DNA from: Bradyrhizobium diazoefficiens
Lineage (GTDB): Bacteria > Pseudomonadota > Alphaproteobacteria > Rhizobiales > Xanthobacteraceae
Assembly: GCF_016616425.1 (NCBI RefSeq)
Contig: NZ_CP067101.1
Location: 3,286,001 to 3,350,000 of the forward strand
Direction of reading: 5' to 3'
DNA: 64,000 nucleotides
Position 1 is the stretch's first letter, and every line of letters starts with the position of its first letter. The position numbers and the translations under genes are program-made. Shown here in pieces: positions 16,586-25,134 of the stretch. The notes beneath the pieces were generated by a model. It saw nothing but the letters and a program-made list of their open reading frames with translations, was not told the origin of the DNA and searched no databases.

Positions 16586-16636
16586 GCCGACTTGCGGCAC
16601 GGCATCAAGTCGGCAGCTATCTGGGGTACAACGGCC
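16586..16636. repeat. Direct repeat copy B flanking the acyltransferase patch
   Basis: Second copy of the unit at 14401-14450. The core 16607-16636 differs from copy A at two positions out of 30. A GACTTG/CAAGTC stem (6 bp) opens the unit, as in copy A. Confidence 0.75.
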
Positions 16637-16783
16637 ATCAAATCAACGTAGCGTCACGGCAGCCAGTAGCCCATGCGGTCTATCCAAGGCAGACTGACCC
16701 TCACTGAACCCAAGCGTTAGGGAGACCCAGCAACCAATCCGTCAAACCCTCTGTGCAGAGGTACCAGGAGTATCGTCGCTTAC

Positions 16784-16805
16784 TGTTCGTACAATGTTCG
16801 TACAA
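16784..16805. promoter_or_regulatory. Two adjacent TGTTCGTACAA units, possible operator
   Basis: The 11-mer TGTTCGTACAA occurs twice back to back, 85 bases before the kinase start. TTCGTACAA resembles half of TTGTACGTACAA-like sites used by GntR-family sugar regulators. It is suggestive of a regulator site for the operon, but no regulator gene is adjacent. Confidence 0.35.
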
Positions 16806-16877
16806 GGCAAATATCGCAAGATCAGCTATATTCGCGAGCATTCGGAGCCGGAGATCTGGATCGACCCGGCGAAGTGA
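16794..16877 (+). other. 27-codon frame upstream of the kinase gene, origin unknown
   Basis: Reads MFVQGKYRKISYIREHSEPE then IWIDPAK and stops 12 bases before the kinase ATG. Codon use looks coding-like, and the sequence looks like the C-terminus of a longer protein whose front is missing. It may be the scar of a deleted operon gene, or a short leader peptide. Confidence 0.3.
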
Positions 16878-16889
16878 GCGGGAGCACCC

Positions 16890-18335
16890 ATGTATCTCGG
16901 CATCGATCTCGGCACCTCCGCAGTTAAGACCGTTCTCGTCGACGGTACCCAGCGGGTGATTGCAAGCGAGAGCCGGCCGCTGACGATCACCTCACCGCAG
17001 CCGGGTTATTTCGAGCAGGACCCTGCGCAATGGATCGATGCGACCTTCGCCACGCTGGATGCTCTGAAGGCGACGCATTCCGGCGAATTGGCGGCCGTCA
17101 AGGGCATTGGATTGTCCGGCCAGATGCATGGCGCCACGCTGCTCGATGCGAGCTCGAGGCCGCTACGGCCCTGCATTCTCTGGAACGACGGACGCTCCGC
17201 CACTGAGTGTCGTGTCCTGGAGCAACGCTGGCCCGCCTTGCGCGCGACGACCGGCAACAAGGCGATGCCGGGATTCACCGCGCCGAAGCTGCTCTGGATC
17301 GCGGCGCACGAGCCTGAAGTTTTTGCGAGGACGAAGCTCGTTCTGCTTCCCAAGGCCTATTTGCGCCTGGCGCTATCAGGAGAGGCCATCGAGGACGTCT
17401 CCGATGCATCGGGAACACTATGGCTCGACGCCACCCGCCGGGACTGGTCGGACGCAGCACTGGCCGCGACGGGCCTCTCGCGCGATCACATGCCGCGTCT
17501 GGTCGAGGGATGCGCGCCGGCAACGACACTGCGCAGCGAGCTGGCGCGGCGCTGGGGCATGGCAGGGCAGCCGGTGATCGCGGGGGGCGCCGGCGACAAT
17601 CCGGCCGGCGCCGTCGGCATCGGCGCGATCCGGCCGGGCACCGCGTTCATATCGCTGGGAACCTCGGGTGCCCTCATGGCCCCGACCGACAGAATCGTGC
17701 CCAATCCTAATCGCGTCGTGCACACGTTCTGCCACGCCATTCCCGGCATGTGGATTCAGGCCGGTGCGATCCTCTCGGCCGCCTCCTGCCTCGCCTGGAT
17801 CGCGCGGCTGTTCGGCGTCAGCGAGGCCGAGCTGCTGGCGCCGCTTGGCGCGCGCCCGCAGGCGCCGTCGCCGGTGAGCTTCCTGCCTTATCTCGCGGGT
17901 GAGCGGACGCCGCACGACGATCCCGCCGCGCGCGGTATGCTCGATGGTCTGAGCCATGGCACCGACCGCAGCACGATCGTGCAGGCGGTGCTCGAGGGCG
18001 TTGCGTTCGCGCTTGCCGATTGTCGCGCTGCACTCGCGGATGCCGGCATTGCGATTGCGGAAGCCGATGTCATTGGCGGTGGTTCGCAGTCCCGATTCTG
18101 GCTCTCGGTGCTGGCAAACGTGCTGAACGTTCCGGTCCGTCGCTTCGTTGGAGGTGAGACCGGCGCCGCGTTCGGTGCGGCGAGATTGGGGCGGCTTGCT
18201 GTCACCCGTGAGGCGGTCGGTGCGGTATGCACGCGGCCGCAGCGCATCGAGACGTTTGAACCCGACGCCGGCCTGGTCGCTGCTTATGCCGCGCGGCTTC
18301 CCGCATGGCGCGAACTGTATCGGCCGCGCCACTAG
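16890..18335 (+). CDS. xylB: Xylulokinase-like FGGY carbohydrate kinase
   Basis: 481-residue sugar kinase that phosphorylates a pentulose (xylulose in the named family). The N-terminus MYLGIDLGTSAVKTVLVDG is the first phosphate-binding motif of the actin-like fold. LSGQMHGATLLD is typical of XylB. GGAGDNPAGAVGIG holds the expected catalytic Asp, and VIGGGSQSRFWLSVLANVLN is the adenosine motif. It begins the importer operon. The exact pentulose is not certain, because some polyol-pathway kinases are near identical in motif. Confidence 0.87.
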   Translation: MYLGIDLGTSAVKTVLVDGTQRVIASESRPLTITSPQPGYFEQDPAQWIDATFATLDALKATHSGELAAVKGIGLSGQMHGATLLDASSRPLRPCILWNDGRSATECRVLEQRWPALRATTGNKAMPGFTAPKLLWIAAHEPEVFARTKLVLLPKAYLRLALSGEAIEDVSDASGTLWLDATRRDWSDAALAATGLSRDHMPRLVEGCAPATTLRSELARRWGMAGQPVIAGGAGDNPAGAVGIGAIRPGTAFISLGTSGALMAPTDRIVPNPNRVVHTFCHAIPGMWIQAGAILSAASCLAWIARLFGVSEAELLAPLGARPQAPSPVSFLPYLAGERTPHDDPAARGMLDGLSHGTDRSTIVQAVLEGVAFALADCRAALADAGIAIAEADVIGGGSQSRFWLSVLANVLNVPVRRFVGGETGAAFGAARLGRLAVTREAVGAVCTRPQRIETFEPDAGLVAAYAARLPAWRELYRPRH

Positions 18336-18354
18336 CTGGCCGAATCTGGATTTC

Positions 18355-18368
18355 TATACCTCAGTATA
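18355..18368. promoter_or_regulatory. TATAC-CTCA-GTATA inverted repeat between kinase and importer genes
   Basis: A perfect 5-bp inverted repeat with a 4-base spacer in the 141-base gap between xylB and the ATPase gene. The gap is unusually long for one operon, so an internal promoter with an operator is possible. No further evidence. Confidence 0.3.
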
Positions 18369-18476
18369 CTCGCCTTCGGTATTGCCCTGCGTCACCCGCT
18401 TTTGTTTAATGACAAAACCGCGCTGGCCAGAAGATCGAGACGCGGGTGGGAAACGCATTGTGCGCCGGGAGGCACG

Positions 18477-20000
18477 ATGAACGATCCGATCCTCGAGATG
18501 CGTGGGGTTTCAAAATCCTTCTTTGGTATCAAGGCGCTACGTGCTGTCGATCTCACCGTCTACGCAGGCGAGGTCCATGCCTTGATGGGGGAGAACGGCG
18601 CCGGCAAGTCGACGCTGATGAAGATCCTGTCCGGCGCCTACAGGCCTGATCCCGGCGGCGAAATCCGTATCGAAGGAAGACCGGTGCGGATTGAAGGTCC
18701 ACTCGGCGGTCGCAACGCAGGCATCTCCATCATCTATCAGGAGCTGTCGCTCGCCCCCAATCTGAGCGTTGCGGAGAATATTTATCTGGGCCGCGAGATT
18801 TCGCGTTCAGGAATGTTGGCGCGCGGCGTCATGCGCGAGGGCGTCGGCCCGATCCTGAAGCGGCTGGGCGCAGACTTCCAGCCGTCGACGCTGGTGGCGC
18901 AACTCTCCATGGGCCAGCGGCAGCTGGTCGAGATCGCCCGCGCGCTGCACGCGAGCTCGAAAATCCTGATCATGGACGAGCCGACCACCGCGTTGTCAGC
19001 CGGCGAGAGTGCGCGGCTGTTCGCGCTGATCCGCCAGCTGCGTTCCGAGGGGCTTGCCATCATCTATATCTCGCATCGCATGGACGAGGTCTACGCGCTC
19101 GGCGATCGTGTCACCGTGCTGCGGGACGGCCGGCTGGTCGGCTCGCTCGATAAGCCCGAGATCCGTGCCGACACTATCGTGCGGCTGATGGTCGGGCGCG
19201 ACGTCTCATCGTTCTACAAGAAGGACCACGATCCGGAGGCCGGGCGGGGACATCCCGTGCTGGCAGCGATCGACATGGCCGATGGCCAGCGCGTCAAGGG
19301 CTGCTCGCTCACCGTGCATGCGGGCGAGGTGGTCGGTCTCGCCGGCCTGATCGGCGCCGGCCGCACCGAGCTTGCGCATCTCATCATCGGCGCGTTGCCC
19401 AAGACCTCTGGCCGGCTCGAGCTGGAGGGGCGGCCAGTCGAGATTCGCACCCCCGGAGAGGCGCTGGAGGCCGGGATCGCCTATCTGACCGAGGACCGCA
19501 AGGCGCTCGGACTGTTCCTGGACATGTCGTGCCTCGACAACATCAACCTCGCGGTGCTCGCGCGCGATGCGAAGCTCGGCTGGTTCCTGGATCGGGACAA
19601 GGCACGCGAGCGCGCCGACAGAGCCTTCGCGGGCCTCAGCATCCGCGCCGCCAATGTCGACGTCGCCGCCGGTGGCCTGTCCGGCGGCAATCAGCAGAAG
19701 CTGCTCTTGTCGCGGCTCCTCGCCATCGCGCCGAAGGTCCTGATTCTCGACGAGCCGACGCGCGGCGTCGATGTCGGTGCCAAGTCGGAGATCTATTCGA
19801 TCATCGACAATCTGGCCAAGGCCGGCACCGCGATCCTCGTCATCTCGTCCGACCTCCCTGAAGTCATCGGTATCTGCGACCGCGTCGTCGTCATGCGTGC
19901 CGGGCACATCGCCGGCGAGGTTGCGCGCGGCCCGGATTCGCCGCTGACACAGGAAGATATCATGGCGCTTGCCACGGGGATGGAGCATCTCGATGCCTGA
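18477..20000 (+). CDS. Sugar ABC importer, double ATPase subunit (RbsA/XylG type)
   Basis: 507 residues with two tandem ABC domains. The first has [17 protein letters not shown] (Walker A), [15 protein letters not shown] (signature) and [11 protein letters not shown] (Walker B). In the second, Walker A is degenerate ([16 protein letters not shown]), followed by [15 protein letters not shown] and [13 protein letters not shown]. This is the classic CUT2 layout. ATG 18477 is preceded by a GGGAGG ribosome-binding site; a longer frame starting at 18402 lacks this. It overlaps the permease gene by 8 bases. Confidence 0.94.
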   Translation: MNDPILEMRGVSKSFFGIKALRAVDLTVYAGEVHALMGENGAGKSTLMKILSGAYRPDPGGEIRIEGRPVRIEGPLGGRNAGISIIYQELSLAPNLSVAENIYLGREISRSGMLARGVMREGVGPILKRLGADFQPSTLVAQLSMGQRQLVEIARALHASSKILIMDEPTTALSAGESARLFALIRQLRSEGLAIIYISHRMDEVYALGDRVTVLRDGRLVGSLDKPEIRADTIVRLMVGRDVSSFYKKDHDPEAGRGHPVLAAIDMADGQRVKGCSLTVHAGEVVGLAGLIGAGRTELAHLIIGALPKTSGRLELEGRPVEIRTPGEALEAGIAYLTEDRKALGLFLDMSCLDNINLAVLARDAKLGWFLDRDKARERADRAFAGLSIRAANVDVAAGGLSGGNQQKLLLSRLLAIAPKVLILDEPTRGVDVGAKSEIYSIIDNLAKAGTAILVISSDLPEVIGICDRVVVMRAGHIAGEVARGPDSPLTQEDIMALATGMEHLDA

Positions 20001-21033
20001 CAATAGTGCCTCGGAGGCTCAGCCAGCCCCGACGACGATCAAGGGCGCTGCCGCTGAGACAAAGCGCCAGCGGGTGAGGGTGCTGATCAGCGCGCTTGGC
20101 ATGCTGCCGGTGCTGCTGATCCTCTGCATCGGATTCCATTTCCTGTCCGAGGGACGCTTCTTCACCGGACAAAATCTTGGCATCGTGTTGCAGCAGGCCG
20201 CCGTGAACACTGTGCTCGCCGCAGGCATGACCTTCGTCATCCTCACCGGCGGCATCGACCTCTCGGTCGGCTCGATCCTGGCGGCCTCCGCGATGGCCGG
20301 GTTGACGCTCTCCAAGCTGCCGGAGCTTGGGATGCTGTGGCTGCCGGCCTCGCTGCTCACCGGCGTTGGCTTCGGCGTCGTTAACGGCGCGCTGATCGCG
20401 CTGCTCCGTCTGCCGCCTTTCATCGTCACGCTCGGCTCTCTCACTGCAGTGCGCGGCCTGGCGCGACTGCTCGGGGCCGACACCACCGTGTTCAATCCCT
20501 CAATTCCCTATGCCTTCATCGGCAACGGCTCGCTGACGCTCGTTCCCGGGGTCGCGTCGATCCCGTGGCTCTCGGTGATCGCCTTGCTCGTCATCCTGGT
20601 CTCATGGCTGGTGCTGCGCCGGACCGTGCTCGGCGTGCACATTTATGCGGTGGGCGGCAATGAGAGCGCGGCGCGGCTTGCCGGCATCAAGGTCTGGGCC
20701 GTGCTGATCTTCGTCTACGGCGTTTCAGGGCTTTTCGCCGGGCTCGGCGGCGCCATGCAGGCGGCGCGGCTCTACGCGGCCAACGGCCTGCAGCTCGGCC
20801 AGTCCTACGAGCTCGATGCGATCACCGCCGTGATCCTCGGCGGCACCTCCTTCGTCGGCGGCATCGGCTCGATCTGGGGCACGCTGGTCGGCGCACTGAT
20901 CATCGCCGTGCTCTCGAACGGACTGATTCTCGTCGGCGTCTCCGACATCTGGCAATATGTCATCAAGGGCCTGGTGATCATCGGCGCCGTGGCGCTCGAC
21001 CGTTACCGGCTACAAGGATCTGCGCGCACCTGA
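19993..21033 (+). CDS. Sugar ABC importer permease (RbsC/XylH type)
   Basis: 346-residue CUT2 permease with about ten membrane helices after a short polar N-terminus. Family motifs are [54 protein letters not shown] and [30 protein letters not shown]. The start ([10 protein letters not shown]) overlaps the end of the ATPase gene, which implies coupled translation. It forms the membrane channel with the double ATPase and the periplasmic protein downstream. Confidence 0.93.
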   Translation: MPDNSASEAQPAPTTIKGAAAETKRQRVRVLISALGMLPVLLILCIGFHFLSEGRFFTGQNLGIVLQQAAVNTVLAAGMTFVILTGGIDLSVGSILAASAMAGLTLSKLPELGMLWLPASLLTGVGFGVVNGALIALLRLPPFIVTLGSLTAVRGLARLLGADTTVFNPSIPYAFIGNGSLTLVPGVASIPWLSVIALLVILVSWLVLRRTVLGVHIYAVGGNESAARLAGIKVWAVLIFVYGVSGLFAGLGGAMQAARLYAANGLQLGQSYELDAITAVILGGTSFVGGIGSIWGTLVGALIIAVLSNGLILVGVSDIWQYVIKGLVIIGAVALDRYRLQGSART

Positions 21034-21111
21034 GTGTGCGTAAGACTCGAGATTCCGCTGCGGCAACTGGTCTGCCGTGCCGGGGATGAAGACAGACCAG
21101 GGAGGAAGCAA

Positions 21112-22059
21112 ATGTTGAAGACGATCATGCTCGCCGGCGCCGCAATGGCGCTTGTCCTAAGCACCGCGCCGTCCTCCGCCAAGGAGCTCAAGTCGATCGG
21201 CATCTCGCTCGGCTCGATGGGCAACCCGTTCTTCGTCGCGCTGTCGAAGGGCGCCGAGTTCGAGGCGAAGAAGGCCAATCCCAATGTGAAGATCACGACC
21301 GTCGGCTTCGAATACGATCTCGGCAAGCAGGTCACCCAGATCGACAACTTCATCGCCGCCGGTGTCGATCTGATCCTTTTGAACCCCGGCGATCCCAAGG
21401 CGATCGGGCCGGCCATCAAGAAGGCGCAGGCGGCGGGCATTGTCGTCGTTGCGGTCGACACCGCAGCCGAAGGCGCCGATGCCACCGTGACCACGAACAA
21501 CGTCCAGGCCGGCGAGATCTCCTGCCAGTACATTGTCGACAAACTGGGCGGCAAGGGCGACGTCATCATCGAGAACGGGCCGCAGGTCTCCGCCGTGATC
21601 GACCGGGTCGTCGGCTGCAAGAAAGTCTTCTCGAAGAATCCCGGCATCAAGGTGTTGTCCGACGACCAGGACGGCAAGGGCTCGCGCGAAGGCGGTCTCA
21701 CCGTCGCGCAGGGCTATCTGACCCGCTTCCCCAAGATCGATGCCATCTTCGCCATCAACGACCCCCAGGCGATCGGCACCGACCTTGCCGCGCGCCAGCA
21801 AAACCGCAGCGGCATCGTCATCACGTCGGTTGACGGCGCCCCCGATATCGAGGCGGCGCTGAAAGATCCGCAGTCACCGCAGATCCAGGCGTCTGCTTCG
21901 CAGGACCCGTTCTTCATGGCGCGGCGGGCCGTGCAGATCGGCGTCGGCATTCTCAAGGGCCAGAAGCCGGCCTCGACCGTCGAACTCCTGCCTTCCAAGC
22001 TCGTGACCCGGGACAACGTCGCCCAGTACAAGGGCTGGACTTCGGATCGCTCCCAGTAG
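21112..22059 (+). CDS. Sugar ABC importer periplasmic binding protein
   Basis: 315 residues with a Sec signal peptide (MLKTIMLAGAAMALVLSTAP, cleavage after about residue 23). The mature part has the type-1 periplasmic binding fold (Peripla_BP_4): SIGISLGSMGNPFFVALSKG, ILLNPGDPKAIGPAIKKAQAAG, VVVAVDTAAEGADATVTTNN and AIFAINDPQAIG. A GGGAGGAAG site lies just before ATG 21112. It is last in the operon and followed by a terminator. The ligand is probably a pentose or polyol, inferred from the kinase. Confidence 0.92.
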   Translation: MLKTIMLAGAAMALVLSTAPSSAKELKSIGISLGSMGNPFFVALSKGAEFEAKKANPNVKITTVGFEYDLGKQVTQIDNFIAAGVDLILLNPGDPKAIGPAIKKAQAAGIVVVAVDTAAEGADATVTTNNVQAGEISCQYIVDKLGGKGDVIIENGPQVSAVIDRVVGCKKVFSKNPGIKVLSDDQDGKGSREGGLTVAQGYLTRFPKIDAIFAINDPQAIGTDLAARQQNRSGIVITSVDGAPDIEAALKDPQSPQIQASASQDPFFMARRAVQIGVGILKGQKPASTVELLPSKLVTRDNVAQYKGWTSDRSQ

Positions 22060-22092
22060 GCGCCGCCCCTTGGGGCGCCCGAACCACGAAAT

Positions 22093-22125
22093 GACGGGCG
22101 GCGTGCGCCGCCCGTCCTGCCCTTT
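22093..22125 (+). terminator. Terminator of the sugar importer operon
   Basis: GACGGGCGGC, short GTGC loop, GCCGCCCGTC (22093-22116), followed by CTGCCCTTTTT. It lies 34 bases after the binding-protein stop and also faces the 3' end of the minus-strand gene at 22170, so it may serve both. Confidence 0.8.
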
Positions 22126-22169
22126 TTGGGATTTGAGTAGTCGCCTCGGGCGAGGGCGCGCCACCCGCG

Positions 22170-23705
22170 TTAGCAGGCGGTATGGGGGCTGGTTCGCGCA
22201 GGCGAGACGGTCGATGGCAATCTGCTCGCGGAGGCGCGCATCTTCGGTTGAATACGCGATCCGTCGATCACCTCGAGCCGGCCGCAGCGGTTCAACGTGT
22301 GCAGCTTCCTGCCGGGCCACAGCGGTCCGGGCTTCAGGGAGTGACGGACGATCTGCCTGAATGTCGTCGGCGACAGCTCGACCACTTCCGCCAGCGCGAG
22401 CGCCGCGCCGTATCCGTCGGTGCAGTTCTGGATCGGTCGCCATAGCTTGTCGTTGATCGTGACGAAATGCCCCGCCGGCCGCGTGCTGGCACGGTCGATC
22501 AGGACCGGATTGCTGGCATGGGGCAACCAGGGTCCCAAGAGGTGCTCGGCGTAGTAGATCGCCAGCGAATCCGAATAGCCGCCGGTTCCGTCGCGCCAGG
22601 CTCCGAACAGATAATGCAGGCCGTTGTGCCGCGTGATCGTGACGTCGGCCAACTCGATCTCTGAAAGGAGCGTCGTGTGTCGCTCCCACTTGTCCGGAAA
22701 CCGAGCGCATTTGTACAGAGCAACGTCCCCGTTGAGCGAACTCTCCGGGATCATCCACAACTCGCCGCTGTCTTCGATCAGAAACGGATAGGAGAGGTGC
22801 CAGGGCTCCTCGAGCACCGCGACGACCTCGCCGACCGGCCCGCTGTCGCCGAACTCGATCGCCGAGATGATGCCTTTTCCGACACGGTGATCGAGGTCTT
22901 CAAAGAACACAAAGGTTCTTCCCTGCCACGTGATCGGAAAGGGATCCGCGTAGAAGCGATGTCCTGGATCAGGAAGAATGTTCCAGTCCGGACCGGAGAG
23001 ATCGCCGGTCTGCCAGACGCCGGCACCGTCATTGAAGCGCCATCCGACATGCCAGTGCGGGGCATAGCAGCAGAGGCGATAAATTTCCCTGGCGATTGAG
23101 ACGGCAAGGCCGCGCGCAACATAGCCAGCCGCTCCGCGGCGCGGGCCGCTCCCCGCCGGGCGCGCCAGTTGCGGCACAATCCGCGGCCGTCCCGACAGGA
23201 TCGCCGCCGCCATGGTCAGGGTTCGCGCCATGACGGTATCGAGTGCACCGCTGAGGCCTGCGGCAATTTCGCCGGATGGATGGCCGCGATCGAGGATTGA
23301 GCCGTCGACCTCGTTGACGATGTCGATCACCGGCAGGTCGCCGGCCAGAATGGCGGCGAGCGCGGCGTTTTCGCCTGCAACTCCATTGAACAGCGGACGG
23401 AGATACAGCCGGGCGGAGCTGTTCGGATCGCGCGCAGCGCCCGTGAAATCGACGATCACGTCGGCCGCCTCGGTGCGAACCTGCGTCCTTTCCGGAATGA
23501 TGTTCAGCCTGTTGGCACCGCTGTGTTTGCCCTTGTGCAACACCAGGCGTTCGAGCTCGAACAGGGCGTCGAGGCCTGTGGGCCGCGGCTCGGCCGTTGC
23601 CGCCCACGCGATTTGAACCGGAACATCCCGGCCGTCGATCGACAGCGTCTCGCGGCCCATCCACCGCCGCGCGTACTCACGTTCACAGCGAAACTCGATG
23701 ATCAT
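22170..23705 (-). CDS. GINT1-like glycosyltransferase with beta-propeller domain
   Basis: 511 residues from ATG 23705 (MIIEFRCEREYARRW); ATG 23720 would add five. The first half has a formyltransferase-N-like region, with the ISFR-type start and the FELERLVLHKGKHSGANRLN stretch. The second half (from about HWHVGWRF) has FYADPFPITWQGRTFVFFEDLD, YPFLIEDSGELWMIPES and HNGLHYLFGAWRDG. These are blades of the five-bladed propeller found in glucosamine inositolphosphorylceramide transferase 1 relatives. It is probably involved in surface glycan or glycolipid assembly with the downstream GT4 and flippase. Substrate unknown. Confidence 0.72.
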   Translation of the reverse strand: MIIEFRCEREYARRWMGRETLSIDGRDVPVQIAWAATAEPRPTGLDALFELERLVLHKGKHSGANRLNIIPERTQVRTEAADVIVDFTGAARDPNSSARLYLRPLFNGVAGENAALAAILAGDLPVIDIVNEVDGSILDRGHPSGEIAAGLSGALDTVMARTLTMAAAILSGRPRIVPQLARPAGSGPRRGAAGYVARGLAVSIAREIYRLCCYAPHWHVGWRFNDGAGVWQTGDLSGPDWNILPDPGHRFYADPFPITWQGRTFVFFEDLDHRVGKGIISAIEFGDSGPVGEVVAVLEEPWHLSYPFLIEDSGELWMIPESSLNGDVALYKCARFPDKWERHTTLLSEIELADVTITRHNGLHYLFGAWRDGTGGYSDSLAIYYAEHLLGPWLPHASNPVLIDRASTRPAGHFVTINDKLWRPIQNCTDGYGAALALAEVVELSPTTFRQIVRHSLKPGPLWPGRKLHTLNRCGRLEVIDGSRIQPKMRASASRLPSTVSPARTSPHTAC

Positions 23706-23734
23706 GCCGAGCCAATCCATTTCAACATATCAGG

Positions 23735-24910
23735 TCAAATGACCTGGTTGAGAATTCGAACGTATTCCTCCACCATGGCATCTACCGAATAGCGTAACCT
23801 CAGGCCTTTGGCGTTTTGTCGCAGTTCATCGCTCAGATGTTGGTCCGTCAGCAGCCTCGAGACGGCTGCCGAGAGCTTCGTATGATTGGAGGCATCGACG
23901 AAGAGTGCGGTCGGTCGTCCTTCGTAGGACAGCACTTCGCGCAGGACGGGAAGGTCGGTAACGACGGACGGAACGCCGGCGTTTGCCGCCTCGACCGCAG
24001 CCAGACCGAAGGTTTCCGCCTGCGTCGGGAATACGAACACGTCCAGGCAGGCGAGAAAGTCCGCCATCCGGCTGGGGGCGATTTCCCCGAGCAAATGCAG
24101 CCTCTCCGACACCTTCAATTCGCTCGCCAGCAACCTCAGCCGCGCCTCGTCGGCGCCCTGGCCGGCGAGCGCAAGGTGCCAGGATGGCTCATCCGGCAAC
24201 AGACGTATCGCCGCATCGAGCCGCTTGTGCGGATGCAGCCTTGCTGCGCAGCCGAGCAATACGCGATCCGGCGGCAGATTGAATTGTTGTCGTGCGGCCG
24301 TCTTCGACAGGGTGAGAGCCTTGTCGTCGAAGCCATGCGGCACGTGCACCATGCGCGACCGGTAGGCCGCGGGGTAGCGCGAATATTCGCGCTGCATGTC
24401 CTGCGAATTGAGCGTGATGCGGTCGAAGAAGCCGAGGCTGCCCATGACGATATCGGCGGTGCGGACCGGCCAGCTCATCGACAGCGCGGATGAAACCTGA
24501 TTGGCAATGACCGGCGCGCGGCTGACGAGGCGCGTCACGCCGCCGCCGATGGCGTTGCCGAAATGCTGGAATGTCAGGACGGCGTCGGGCTTGATGGTGC
24601 TGATATGACGGCCGAGCGTCCACAGCATCCGCAGCAGCGCCGCCGGATTGCCCGGCCGGCTCGCGGCGCAATAGAGCGTGTCGGGCGGCTCATCGAAAGA
24701 GTCCGATTTGCGGAAGAAGAATAGATTGGTGACCCGGTAGCCGCGCGCGGTCAGCCCGGCGCCGAGAAGCCTGGAGATCTCCTGCGCGCCGGCGTTCTCG
24801 GCCTGGGTTTGCGCGAGAAGCACGTGCAGCTTTGCTTCGCTGCCGCTCGACCGTGCGAACGCCGTCGCGCTCGTCTCGCCCAATTCCTTGTTCGGCTGAT
24901 AGTGGAGCAC
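23735..24910 (-). CDS. Glycosyltransferase family 4
   Basis: 391-residue GT-B fold enzyme. The N-terminal acceptor domain starts LHVLLAQTQAENAGAQEISRLLGAGL. The C-terminal nucleotide-sugar domain has LLGCAARLHPHKRLDAAIRLL, LALAGQGADEARL and, at the donor site, FVFPTQAETFGLAAVEAANAGVPSVVT (the E-x7-E motif). No membrane helix. It transfers a sugar in a polysaccharide pathway; the neighbours are a GINT1-like enzyme downstream (15 bases) and a flippase upstream on the same strand. Confidence 0.9.
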   Translation of the reverse strand: MLHYQPNKELGETSATAFARSSGSEAKLHVLLAQTQAENAGAQEISRLLGAGLTARGYRVTNLFFFRKSDSFDEPPDTLYCAASRPGNPAALLRMLWTLGRHISTIKPDAVLTFQHFGNAIGGGVTRLVSRAPVIANQVSSALSMSWPVRTADIVMGSLGFFDRITLNSQDMQREYSRYPAAYRSRMVHVPHGFDDKALTLSKTAARQQFNLPPDRVLLGCAARLHPHKRLDAAIRLLPDEPSWHLALAGQGADEARLRLLASELKVSERLHLLGEIAPSRMADFLACLDVFVFPTQAETFGLAAVEAANAGVPSVVTDLPVLREVLSYEGRPTALFVDASNHTKLSAAVSRLLTDQHLSDELRQNAKGLRLRYSVDAMVEEYVRILNQVI

Positions 24911-25134
24911 GGATCCCGACCCGCTAGAGAAACGAAATCTTCACCTTCTTGACTCCGTACCTATCATGCGGGCATCGCGTGGACATCGACTAGCAACAAA
25001 CGGAGTTAATGCGAGGCTTGGCCGTCGACATCGTTCGCACAGCCATTTCACCGGTTTCCGGAAGATGTGCAGGGAGCCCGTTAACCAATCGGCCCTGCGC
25101 GCCGCCGTCGCGTGATCGCCGGCACGATCGGCGC

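Larger units (their letters stand above)
16332..16889. other. Intergenic stretch with fragments, a repeat and operator-like repeats
   Basis: This contains a hydrophobic micro-frame (16416-16520), direct repeat copy B (16586-16636), a duplicated 11-mer (16784-16805) and a 27-codon frame (16794-16877) just before the kinase gene. No complete recognisable gene. Confidence 0.6.

Noticed and set aside
16370..16651. 93-codon frame in the repeat-rich interval
   Set aside because: It runs through repeat copy B and the direct-repeat flank and has no family resemblance.
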